Positions 56,457-64,000 of a stretch of 64,000 bases of DNA are shown one piece after another. The translations under genes and the position numbers were made by a program. Position 1 is the stretch's first letter. Each line of letters starts with the position of its first letter. This stretch comes from an uncultured Alphaproteobacteria bacterium (GTDB taxonomy: Bacteria; Pseudomonadota; Alphaproteobacteria; UBA6615), in contig CALSML010000002.1 in NCBI GenBank assembly GCA_943787445.1, positions 62,001 through 126,000 on the forward strand, in the 5' to 3' direction. The notes below the pieces were generated by a model. The model was not told the DNA's origin, did not search any database, and was given only the letters and a program-made list of their open reading frames with translations.

Positions 56457-56891
56457 ATGGCACGACGTGCATCGAAAGACCGCAACGGCAAACCGCCGAC
56501 CCAGCGCCAGTTGCGCGTGGGCGAGGAAATCCGCCATGCGCTGTCTGCCATCATGCTGCGGGCCGAATTCCGTGACCCCGATCTTGTCGGCCGGGTCATC
56601 ACGGTAACCGAGGTGCGTGTCAGTCCCGATTTGCGCAATGCCACGGCCTTTGTGCTGCCGCTTGAAGGCGAGGCCGAACCGATGGTCGCAGCCCTGCAGC
56701 GTGCGTCGGCCTATCTGCGCGGCCAGCTCGCCAAAATGGTGAAGCTGCGCTATCTACCCGCTTTGCATTTTGTCCATGACGAAAGCTTCGACGAGGCCAC
56801 GCGGATCGACCGGATCATGCACAGCCCGGAATTTTCCAGCGGTGCGGGTGACGACGAAGCCGAGGCTGGCCCGGACACGGACCCATCCTGA
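56457..56891 (+). CDS. rbfA: Ribosome-binding factor A
   Basis: RbfA is a cold-shock-type factor for 16S rRNA 5' processing and 30S assembly. The 144 residues have a KH-like fold with RQLRVGEEIRHALSAIMLRA, VRVSPDLRNATAFVLPL and RTLPALHF-type YLPALHFVHDESFDEATRI. The stop and the truB start share one base (TGATG), so the two are translationally coupled. Confidence 0.95.
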   Translation: MARRASKDRNGKPPTQRQLRVGEEIRHALSAIMLRAEFRDPDLVGRVITVTEVRVSPDLRNATAFVLPLEGEAEPMVAALQRASAYLRGQLAKMVKLRYLPALHFVHDESFDEATRIDRIMHSPEFSSGAGDDEAEAGPDTDPS

Positions 56892-57817
56892 TGGGTCGCA
56901 AGCGCAAGGGTCTACCGATCAGTGGCTGGATCAATCTCGACAAACCCGCCGGCCTGACCTCCTCGGCCTGTGTGAATGCGGTGCGCCGCGCCACCGGGGC
57001 GGCCAAGCTCGGTCATGCGGGAACGCTCGATCCTTCGGCGACCGGCATTCTGCCCATCGCACTGGGCGAAGCCACCAAGACCATGCCCTATGTGACCGAC
57101 AGTTCGAAACGCTATGCCTTCACGGTCCATTGGGGGGCGCGCACCACCACTGATGACGCCGATGGCGAGGTGATTGAAACCAGCGATGTACGTCCCGACC
57201 GGGCCGCCATCGAGGCAGCCCTGCCGGCCTTTGTCGGCCATATCGAGCAGGTGCCCCCGGCCTATTCGGCGATCATGATTGATGGTGCACGGGCCTATGC
57301 CCGGGCTCGCGCCGGCGAGGAATTCGAAATGACCTCGCGGTTTGTCGATATTCACGCCTTTGACCTGCGCGAAATCATCGATTCCGACACCGCGCGGTTC
57401 ACGGTGACCTCGGGAAAGGGCGCCTATATGCGCGCTTTGGCGCGGGATCTGGCCATTGCGGTGGGCAGTTGCGGCCATTTGTCGGATCTGCGCCGCATAT
57501 CCGTCGGGCCCTTCTCGGAAGAGGCTTCGATTTCGCTGGAAAAGGTGGAACAACTTGGCCATAGTGCCGCTGCCTCACCCATATTGTTACCGGTTGAGAC
57601 CGCGCTGGACGGCATCCCGGCGCTGGCCTTGTCGGAACGTGAAGCGAATATGCTTCGGAATGGGCAGGCGGTTCCGGTTCTGCGACCGCAGGACAAGGAA
57701 CGGATTGCGAGTGCCGGGGACGATGGAATCGTCCTTGTTCTTGAAGCGACAACGCCCGTGGCGCTTGTTCGTGTTGACGGAATTCAGATCCGTCCGGTCC
57801 GCGTTTTAAACCTCTGA
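56891..57817 (+). CDS. truB: tRNA pseudouridine(55) synthase TruB
   Basis: TruB converts U55 of tRNA to pseudouridine. The 308 residues have the N-terminal PxSGWxxLDKPxG segment ([17 protein letters not shown]), the catalytic Asp47 in [14 protein letters not shown], the PPAYSAI loop, and the RNA-binding [15 protein letters not shown] motif. A C-terminal extension of about 90 residues follows. The gene is coupled to rbfA and 19 bases from rpsO. Confidence 0.96.
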   Translation: MGRKRKGLPISGWINLDKPAGLTSSACVNAVRRATGAAKLGHAGTLDPSATGILPIALGEATKTMPYVTDSSKRYAFTVHWGARTTTDDADGEVIETSDVRPDRAAIEAALPAFVGHIEQVPPAYSAIMIDGARAYARARAGEEFEMTSRFVDIHAFDLREIIDSDTARFTVTSGKGAYMRALARDLAIAVGSCGHLSDLRRISVGPFSEEASISLEKVEQLGHSAAASPILLPVETALDGIPALALSEREANMLRNGQAVPVLRPQDKERIASAGDDGIVLVLEATTPVALVRVDGIQIRPVRVLNL

Positions 57818-57836
57818 TGCCGGGAGAAGAATTGCC

Positions 57837-58106
57837 ATGTCGATTACGGCTGAGCGTAAGACTGAACTTATCAAAGAATACGAAACCAAGCCTGGGGACA
57901 CGGGTTCGCCCGAAGTTCAGGTCGCGATCCTCACAGAGCGGATTCGGAACCTGACCGAGCATCTGCAGACCCACGCCAAGGATCACCATTCACGCCGCGG
58001 ACTCCTCCAGATGGTGGGTTTGCGTCGTCGTTTGCTCGACTATGTGAAGCGCAAGGATGAAGCGCGCTATCGCAGTCTGATCGAGCGTTGTGGCATCCGT
58101 CGCTAA
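57837..58106 (+). CDS. rpsO: 30S ribosomal protein S15
   Basis: S15 binds 16S rRNA early in 30S assembly. It has the standard 89 residues, including [20 protein letters not shown] and [20 protein letters not shown]. It precedes pnp as in most proteobacteria. The intergenic region to pnp (212 bases) holds hairpins listed separately. Confidence 0.98.
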   Translation: MSITAERKTELIKEYETKPGDTGSPEVQVAILTERIRNLTEHLQTHAKDHHSRRGLLQMVGLRRRLLDYVKRKDEARYRSLIERCGIRR

Positions 58107-58127
58107 TTGCGGATCCCCTCAAAGAAC

Positions 58128-58149
58128 GGTGCGGGCATAGCCCGGCACC
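58128..58149 (+). promoter_or_regulatory. Stable hairpin in the rpsO-pnp intergenic region
   Basis: GGTGCGGGC (58128-58136) pairs with GCCC-G-GCACC (58140-58149) over nine base pairs with one bulged G and an ATA loop. No T-tract follows, so it is not a simple terminator. In E. coli a hairpin in the same place is cut by RNase III and lets PNPase control its own mRNA; this could be the equivalent. A second, smaller stem CCCCG/CGGGG lies at 58256-58271. Confidence 0.5.
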
Positions 58150-58318
58150 TCTGACAAAGCTCCACGGGAGGCAATTCGGTGTCCCGGGTGCTTGCTCGCG
58201 CGGAAGGTCCGCGAACTCGTCGTCAAAACAGATTTGCTGCGTGACGGCGCGATGACCCCGAGGGCACGGGGCGTTTGATTCGGGATAGGCCCGAACGAAT
58301 GACGCAGGTTGGAGATAG

Positions 58319-60502
58319 ATGATGTTTGACATTGTCCGTAAAGAAATTGAGTGGGGCGGGCGTACCCTGTCCATCGAAACCGGGCGTATCGCCCGACAGG
58401 CTGACGGGGCCGTTCTCGTCAGCTACGGCGAATCCTCGGTGCTCTGCACCGCGGTGGGCCAGACCAAGCCGAAGGAAGGCATCGACTTCTTTCCGCTGAC
58501 AGTTCACTACCAGGAGAAGACTTACGCGGCGGGCAAGATCCCCGGCGGCTTCTTCAAGCGCGAAGGGCGCCCGACCGAGAAGGAGATCCTCACCTCGCGT
58601 CTCATCGATCGTCCGATCCGCCCGCTCTTCGCACAAGAGCTATCGCAACGAAACTCAGGTGATCTGCACCACCGTCAGCCACGATCTGGAGAACGATCCG
58701 GATATCGCGGCGCTGATCGGTGCGTCCGGCTGCTCTGACGATCTCGGGCCTGCCGTTCCTTGGTCCGATCGGTGCGTGCCCGTGTCGGCTATATCGACGG
58801 TGAGTATGTGCTCAACCCGACTGCCGATCAGCTGGCTGAATCCCATCTGGACCTGATTGTTGCGGGTACGGCGAAGGCGTGCTGATGGTGGAATCCGAAG
58901 CTCATGAGCTTTCGGAAGAAATCATGCTCGGCGCGGTCATGTTCGGTCACGAGGCCTATCCAGCAGGTGATCGATCTGATCATCTCCGTCGCTGAACTGG
59001 CGGCCAAGGAGCCGCGACCGGTCAGCGAGCCGTCTCAGGAAGAGATCGACCTCAAGGCCAAGGTTTGCGAACTGGGCGAAAGCGCCATCCGCGAAGCCTA
59101 CACCGAAAAGGACAAGCTGGCCCGGCAGGAGAAAGTCTCCGCCGCCAAGCAGTGTGTCCTCGACCAGCTCTCCGAAGACGAGCTGGCCGGCGCCGGTGCC
59201 GCGCTGAAATCGCTCGAATCCGCCGTGGTCCGCCGCGACATCATCGACACAGGCAACCGCATCGATGGTCGTGACACCAAGACCGTCCGTCCGATCGACT
59301 GTCAGAGTTCGGTGCTGCCGCGCTCCCATGGTTCGGCACTGTTCACCCGTGGGGAAACCCAGGGTCTGGTCGTTGCCACGCTGGGCACCGGTCAGGATGA
59401 GCAGATCATCGATGCGCTGGAAGGCGAGTACCGCCAGCACTTCATGCTGCACTACAACTTCCCACCCTATTCGGTCGGTGAAGCCGGTCGTATGGGTTTC
59501 ACCGGTCGTCGTGAAATCGGCCATGGCAAGCTTGCCTGGCGCGCGGTGCGCCCGGTGCTGCCGGCCAAGGAAGACTTCCCCTACACGATCCGCGTGGTCT
59601 CCGAGATCACCGAATCCAACGGGTCGTCCTCCATGGCTACGGTCTGTGGCGCTTCGCTGTCCATGATGGATGCGGGCGTGCCGCTGAAGGCACCGGTTGC
59701 GGGTATTGCGATGGGCCTGATCAAGGAAGACGACGGCTATGCCGTGTTGTCCGATATTCTCGGTGACGAGGATCATCTCGGCGACATGGACTTCAAGGTC
59801 GCCGGTACTCGGCAGAGGTATCACCTCGCTGCAGATGGACATCAAGATCACGTCCATCACCCCGGAGATCATGCAGATCGCGCTGGATCAGGCCAGGGAT
59901 GGCCGGATTCACATCCTGGCGAGATGGCCAAGTCCATCGACACTTCGCGCAATGAGCTGTCCCAGCACGCGCCACGTATCACCACGATGACGGTCCGACG
60001 GACAAGATTCGTGACGTGATCGGCACGGGCGGCAAGGTCATTCGTGAAATCTGCGAAGTGACCGGCGCCAAGGTCGACATTGATGACGAGGGCCTGATCA
60101 AGGTTCGCTTCATCCGATGGCGAAGCCGCACAGAAGGCGATCGACTGGATCACGTCCATCGTGGCAGAGCCGGAAGTCGGCGTGATCTACGACGGCAAGG
60201 TCGTGAAGGTCGTCGATTTCGGCGCTTTCGTGAACTTCTTCGGCGCCCGCGACGGCCTGGTTCACATTTCCGAGCTCAAGAATGAGCGCGTCGGTACAGT
60301 CACCGATGTGATCAACGAGGGCGACGAAGTGAAGGTCAAGGTCATCGGGATGGATGATCGCGGCAAGGTCAAGCTGTCCATGCGCGTCGTCGATCAGGAG
60401 ACCGGCGAAGAGCTCGAGGACACACGCCCGCCGCGCGAGCCCCGCGAAGGTGGCGACGATGATCGTCCCCGCCGTCCGCGTCGCCCGCGTCGCGACGACT
60501 AA
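58319..60502 (+). CDS. pnp: Polyribonucleotide nucleotidyltransferase (nine frameshifts)
   Basis: PNPase degrades RNA 3' to 5' by phosphorolysis in the degradosome. About 724 residues: two RNase PH domains (first ending around [14 protein letters not shown]; second with [20 protein letters not shown] and the SGGSxxx-type [18 protein letters not shown]), then KH ([17 protein letters not shown]) and S1 ([19 protein letters not shown]) domains and a basic tail. The frame is broken near 58635, 58729, 58778, 58873, 58960, 59811, 59918, 59995 and 60109, each by one base, and the expected sequence resumes each time. The gene is essential for normal RNA turnover, so errors in the sequence are the likely cause. 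ATG 58319 has GGAG before it; ATG 58322 is possible. Confidence 0.92.
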
Positions 60503-60530
60503 ACGCAGCGCACAACGCTGAAACGAAGAG

Positions 60531-60558
60531 GGCCCCGGAGAAATCCGGGGCCGTTTTT
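60531..60558 (+). terminator. Rho-independent terminator after pnp
   Basis: GGCCCCGGA (60531-60539) and TCCGGGGCC (60544-60552) form a perfect nine-base stem closed by a GAAA tetraloop, followed by GTTTTTC. It is a textbook terminator and ends the rimP-to-pnp operon 29 bases after the pnp stop. Confidence 0.92.
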
Positions 60559-60578
60559 CTTTGTTCAGGTGGTGCCTC

Positions 60579-61437
60579 TTAGAACGGTACATCCCCCTGA
60601 ATCACCACCCGGTGCATCAGCCGGTGTTCGGTGTAGTCGAACAGGGCGTAGTGCAGTGAGGTGCGGTTGTCCCAGATCGCTAGGTCGTTGACCTGCCAGT
60701 TGTGGCGGTACTGAAATTCGGGCGTGCGCAGATAGTCGAACAGATAGTCCAGCAGCATGTTGCTTTCCATGCGGTCCATATCCTTGATGAAGGTGGTCAT
60801 GGACTCGTTCACGAACAGGCCCTTCCTGCCGCTTACCGGGTGGGTGCGCACCACCGGGTGCAGGGCCGGGCGGTATTCCGCCTTCCGTTTCTGCAGGTGC
60901 TCCTGATAGTCCTTGTCCCAGAGTTCCGGGCGCACATGCTCGTCATAGGCCTTGAACCGGTCGTTATAGGCCCACAGCCCGTCCAGATGGGCCTTCATGC
61001 GGTCAGACAGCGCATCGAAGGCCGCGATCCCGTTCACCCAGATCGTGTCGCCGCCCTCGGGCGGTATTTCTTTTGCATAGAGCGTCGTACCCATGGTCGG
61101 GCGCGGGGGTACCGACAAAATCCGTGTGCCACAGATCGCGGGTCACATGGGGCGGGTTCTCGGCGTCATAGGCCAGAATATCCACATCCGGGTGTTCGTC
61201 GCTCTTCTCGAAACCCGATACGGCGGACGACTGCACCTCGCCGAAACGGCGGGAGAATTCGGATTGCTGAGCCTGGGTCAGGTGCTGATCCCGGAAGATC
61301 AGAACCGTCCGGTCGAGCAACGCTTCGTGAATTTCATCGAACTGCCGGTTGGTGAGGGCGGTGGCCAGATCGATTCCCTCGATGATTGCCCCGCAGGCTG
61401 GTGACATCTTGTCCACCTGAATGGTCTCATAGGCCAC
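60579..61437 (-). CDS. TauD/TfdA-family 2-oxoglutarate-dependent dioxygenase (one frameshift)
   Basis: A non-heme iron dioxygenase of about 285 residues. It starts with GTG at 61437 (AGGGAG upstream) and reads VAYETIQVDKMSPACGAII. The first iron ligands are in DLWHTDF (His and Asp), the last His and the 2-oxoglutarate Arg in HRLMHRVVIQGD near the C-terminus. The frame shifts by one base near 61110, just after WHTDF; the other frame continues PPRPTMGTTLYAKEIPPEGG. Family members hydroxylate taurine, alkyl sulfates, phenoxyacids or other small acids; the substrate cannot be told. The gene is alone, ending 21 bases from the pnp terminator. Confidence 0.85.
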
Positions 61438-61641
61438 GGCTGTACTCCCTTTATGTGTATTCCCAGTGTTGAGTTTTGCCGATGGACGCAGGGCTGACAA
61501 GCCATGCGGGCTGCCGGTTTTGTGGGTATCCGGCCCTGCGGTTATCAGGCTGGCCTTGTGGATGGTTTCCGTCTCGCCCCAGCGCGGGCATCTGGCATAA
61601 AGTTGCACGATCGCCACAAGAACAACAAGACGCGTATTTCT

Positions 61642-62169
61642 GTGTTCCTGAACGCCAAATCCGTCCAGCAGGTTGCTGCCATGCCGTTCGTGCCCGTTGC
61701 CGGGCATGACGCCAAAAGCTTCGAGGTGCTGCTCATCACATCGCGCAAAAAGGGGCGCTGGCTGCTGCCCAAGGGCTGGCCGAAGGGCAAGACCGCTTAT
61801 GCTCAGGACGCGGCGCGGGAAGCCCATGAAGAGGCCGGGGTCATCGGTCCGGTGCAGGGCGATCCCATCGGTGACTACACCTATGCGAAATCCATGCGCG
61901 GCGGTTACCCGGTGCGCAGCCATGTCTTTGTCTACCCGCTGCTGGTGTGCGAACACCGGCTCGACTGGCCCGAGCGTGACCAGCGGTCATGCCGCTGGGC
62001 CGGGCTGACGGAAGCGGCGAATCTCGTCGAAGACAAGGGTCTGTCCCGGCTGTTCCGGCATTTGTCCGGCCCGGGCGAGAATGCCCTGTATCAGGCATTG
62101 GCTTCACTGACCGCCACCGCTACAACCCCCTCACAATCTGAACCCGTAATCGAAACGGCGCCGGCCTGA
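61642..62169 (+). CDS. Nudix hydrolase
   Basis: A 175-residue Nudix-fold pyrophosphohydrolase similar to the small DIPP-like proteins. After VQQVAAMPF it has VLLITSRKKGRWLLPKGWP and the Nudix box from GWPKGKT through REAHEEAGV. The consensus is GX5EX7REUXEEXGU; here the first Glu is Thr, but the catalytic REAHEEAG core is intact. Substrate unknown. The start is uncertain: GTG 61642, ATG 61681 and ATG 61504 are in frame, and none has a strong ribosome-binding site; conservation before MPF favours 61642. It lies 19 bases before the PiT gene and is divergent from the dioxygenase. Confidence 0.82.
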   Translation: MFLNAKSVQQVAAMPFVPVAGHDAKSFEVLLITSRKKGRWLLPKGWPKGKTAYAQDAAREAHEEAGVIGPVQGDPIGDYTYAKSMRGGYPVRSHVFVYPLLVCEHRLDWPERDQRSCRWAGLTEAANLVEDKGLSRLFRHLSGPGENALYQALASLTATATTPSQSEPVIETAPA

Positions 62170-62188
62170 GGGCCGGAAAGGACGCAAG

Positions 62189-63688
62189 ATGGCCCAGACC
62201 AAACAATCCCTCGACAAGGATCTTGAAAAGATCGTCCATGTGGAAGCCGCCGCCCGGAGCGTGTCCGGCGGGGTAAGGGCCCATGGCATTGCCGTGGTCT
62301 TCCTGGTTCTGGTGGCCCTTCTGGCCGCGGCCTTTTCCGGGGTCTCCGGCGATGGGGTGATGGTTGTTCTGGCCGCCATTCTCGGCGGTTACATGGCGAT
62401 CAATATCGGCGCCAATGATGTGGCCAACAATGTCGGGCCGGCGGTGGGCTCCCGGGCGATGACCCTGGTGGGCGCGCTGATCATCGCCGCGGTGTTCGAA
62501 AGTGCGGGCGCGTTGCTGGCGGGCGGTGAAGTGGTCAGCACCATTTCCAAGGGCATCATCGATCCCTCGCTGGTCGAGGATTCCGAAGTCTTCATTCTGG
62601 CCATGATGGCCGCGCTGGTGTCGGCCGCGCTCTGGGTCAATCTGGCGACCTTCATTGGGGCGCCGGTCTCCACCACTCATGCGGTGGTGGGCGGCGTGAT
62701 GGGCGCGGGGATCGCGGCAGTCGGGTTTCAGCTGGTCAACTGGGGCACGATGAGCGCGATTGCGGCCAGCTGGGTGATTTCCCCGGTGCTCGGCGGGGTG
62801 ATCGCGGCGATCTTCCTGGCCTTCATCAAGATCAACATCATCTATCAGCCCGACAAGATTGCTGCGGCCCGGCGCTGGGTGCCAATGCTGGTCGCGATCA
62901 TGGCCGGTGCCTTTGCCTGCTATCTGTCGATCAAGGGCCTCAAGCGGGTCTGGAAACCCGACACGTTCACCATTCTGCTGATCGGTGCGGTGGTCTTCGC
63001 TGTTGTCTGGGCCGTGATGCGGCCGCTGATCCGCCGCCAGTCCGAGGGCATGGAAAACCGCAACCAGTCCCTGCGCACGTTGTTTCGCATCCCGCTGATC
63101 TGTTCGGCGGCCCTGCTGTCCTTCGCCCATGGCGCGAATGACGTGGCCAATGCGATCGGCCCGCTGGCCGCAATCCTGCGCGCCGTCGAGTTTGGTGATA
63201 TCGCCGGCAAGGTGGAGGTGCCGGCCTGGATTATGATGATTGGTGCTTTTGGTATCTCCCTGGGTCTGTTTCTCTATGGCCCGAAGCTGATCCGCATGGT
63301 CGGCGACCAGATCACCAAGATGAACCCCATGCGCGCCTATTGCGTGGCGCTGTCAGCGGCGATCACCGTGATCATCGCATCCTGGCTGGGCCTGCCGGTC
63401 AGCTCGACCCATATCGCCGTCGGCGCGGTCTTCGGGGTTGGCTTCTTCCGTGAATTCTACACCCGGCGCAGCAAGCGCCGGCGCGACATGATCGCGGGGT
63501 CCGGAAAGGGATCGGGGAATGGGGATGCCAGCGTGGATGAGTCCGCCCTGCCGCCCGACGTTCTGCGCCGCCGCAAGCTGGTGCGTCGCTCGCACTTCCT
63601 GACGATCATCGCCGCCTGGGTGATCACGGTACCCGCTGCCGCCCTGTTGTCGGCTGCTGTGTTCTATGTGCTGAGCGCGGTGGTCTGA
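62189..63688 (+). CDS. pit: Inorganic phosphate transporter, PiT family
   Basis: A low-affinity phosphate:cation symporter of 499 residues with about ten membrane spans. The two inverted halves each carry the family signature: INIGANDVANNVGPAVGSRA in the first and SFAHGANDVANAIGPLA in the second, plus the GAPVSTTHAVVGG and GLPVSSTHIAVGAVFG repeats. A central cytoplasmic loop of about 50 residues and a C-terminal loop rich in Arg/Lys lie between spans. No Pho box precedes it, so it is probably constitutive and complements the Pst system encoded at 15-19 kb. Confidence 0.95.
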   Translation: MAQTKQSLDKDLEKIVHVEAAARSVSGGVRAHGIAVVFLVLVALLAAAFSGVSGDGVMVVLAAILGGYMAINIGANDVANNVGPAVGSRAMTLVGALIIAAVFESAGALLAGGEVVSTISKGIIDPSLVEDSEVFILAMMAALVSAALWVNLATFIGAPVSTTHAVVGGVMGAGIAAVGFQLVNWGTMSAIAASWVISPVLGGVIAAIFLAFIKINIIYQPDKIAAARRWVPMLVAIMAGAFACYLSIKGLKRVWKPDTFTILLIGAVVFAVVWAVMRPLIRRQSEGMENRNQSLRTLFRIPLICSAALLSFAHGANDVANAIGPLAAILRAVEFGDIAGKVEVPAWIMMIGAFGISLGLFLYGPKLIRMVGDQITKMNPMRAYCVALSAAITVIIASWLGLPVSSTHIAVGAVFGVGFFREFYTRRSKRRRDMIAGSGKGSGNGDASVDESALPPDVLRRRKLVRRSHFLTIIAAWVITVPAAALLSAAVFYVLSAVV

Positions 63689-63704
63689 GCCTTCGCGTCA
63701 GACC
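63682..63704. terminator. Possible terminator between pit and fabI
   Basis: GGTCTGA (63682-63688) and TCAGACC (63698-63704) are perfect 7-base inverted copies around GCCTTCGCG, overlapping the pit stop codon. No T-tract follows on either strand. It may act as a weak, factor-assisted or bidirectional stop for the converging genes. Confidence 0.4.
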
Positions 63705-63726
63705 TCACTGACAGGATCGCGCGGAC

Positions 63727-64000
63727 CTAGCCGGCCTCGCCGTTCTGGGCGTCCGGGTCGGGCATGCCGACGGCGTTGAAGCCGCAATCCACATAGTGGA
63801 TTTCACCGGTCACCGCTTTGGACAGGTCCGACAGCAGATAGAGGCCGGCCCCGCCCACATCATCGAGCATCACATTGCGCCGCAAGGGCGAGACCTCACG
63901 ATTGTAGTTGTAGATCTGCCGTGCCGCGCCGACCGCGGAACCGGCCAGGGTGCGCATGGGGCCGGCCGAGATCGCATTGACGCGCACGCCGTCCGGGCCG
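63727..64000 (-). CDS. fabI: Enoyl-[acyl-carrier-protein] reductase FabI (C-terminal part)
   Basis: The last 90 or so residues of FabI; the frame is open to the right edge, so the gene starts beyond the window. Visible are VRVNAISAGPMRTLAGSAV, which follows the catalytic Lys in the FabI fold, YNYNREVSPLRRNVMLDDVG, and VTGEIHYVDCGFNAVGM at the end. FabI reduces trans-2-enoyl-ACP with NADH in fatty acid synthesis. The position after pnp and on the opposite strand is seen in other alphaproteobacteria. Confidence 0.93.
   Translation of the reverse strand, partial: GPDGVRVNAISAGPMRTLAGSAVGAARQIYNYNREVSPLRRNVMLDDVGGAGLYLLSDLSKAVTGEIHYVDCGFNAVGMPDPDAQNGEAG

Noticed and set aside
58635-60109. Programmed frameshifting in pnp
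   Set aside because: Nine shifts in both directions without slippery heptamers or a conserved site; not a programmed event.
1-64000. CRISPR arrays, tRNA or rRNA genes, insertion sequences, phage or toxin-antitoxin genes
   Set aside because: I looked for regular repeats, cloverleaf-like sequences, transposase or integrase motifs and small paired genes and saw none.
1-64000. A new multi-gene defence or biosynthetic system
   Set aside because: Nearly all space is filled by recognised core genes; the few unassigned genes do not form a cluster beyond the small bactofilin operon.

Overview
The window is a GC-rich stretch of chromosome from an alphaproteobacterium, most likely a Rhodospirillales-type lineage. 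The evidence is gene content and order: dnaK-dnaJ-dapB next to nth; miaB-phoH-ybeY-corC-lnt followed by metK-trmB; the rimP-nusA-ylxR-infB-rbfA-truB-rpsO-pnp block followed by fabI; a MucR/Ros regulator; an OlsB/OlsA ornithine-lipid pair; and long Pst permeases. No genus can be named from the sequence alone. I see no rRNA, tRNA, CRISPR array, insertion sequence or prophage.

Layout. 1-7.4 kb: chaperone genes (grpE 3' part, dnaK, dnaJ) with an inserted FkbM-type methyltransferase, then lysine biosynthesis (dapB), a DUF2244 membrane protein and endonuclease III. 7.4-13.4 kb: a small envelope operon (bactofilin, a previously easy-to-miss 31-residue membrane peptide, a lipoprotein), an EI24/CysZ-like membrane protein, a PfkB sugar/nucleoside kinase, an orphan peptide-binding protein and alanine dehydrogenase. 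13.4-21.1 kb: a complete phosphate-starvation locus on the minus strand, phoR-pstS-pstC-pstA-pstB-phoU-phoB, with a three-repeat Pho box before pstS. 21.2-33.7 kb: malic enzyme, mutS, an MFS exporter, glnD, a truncated MFS remnant, murJ and trpS. 33.7-42.9 kb: a class III cyclase, nfuA, a cell-wall group (glucosaminidase, polysaccharide deacetylase, D-Ala-D-Ala dipeptidase), tsaB-rimI, mucR, fur and olsB-olsA. 43-60.5 kb: translation, RNA and envelope core genes. 60.5-64 kb: a TauD-like dioxygenase, a Nudix hydrolase, a PiT phosphate transporter and the 3' part of fabI.

Phosphate is a recurring theme: high-affinity uptake (Pst) under a Pho box, low-affinity uptake (PiT), and ornithine-lipid synthesis, which in other bacteria replaces phospholipids under phosphate limitation. 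Many genes are translationally coupled by 1-8 base overlaps and several use TTG or GTG starts.

The most unusual property of the sequence is its single-base insertions and deletions: I count more than 30, clustered at about 14.9-16.9, 22.6-27.6, 36.0-37.4 and 58.6-61.1 kb. They break pstB, pstA, maeB, mutS, an MFS gene, a glucosaminidase, a deacetylase, pnp and a dioxygenase, although the conserved protein sequence continues cleanly in the next frame. I read these as sequence or assembly errors, not gene decay. I did not find a convincing undescribed multi-gene system; the best leads are the 31-residue peptide gene between bactofilin and a lipoprotein, the strong palindrome before fur, and an atypical MucR.
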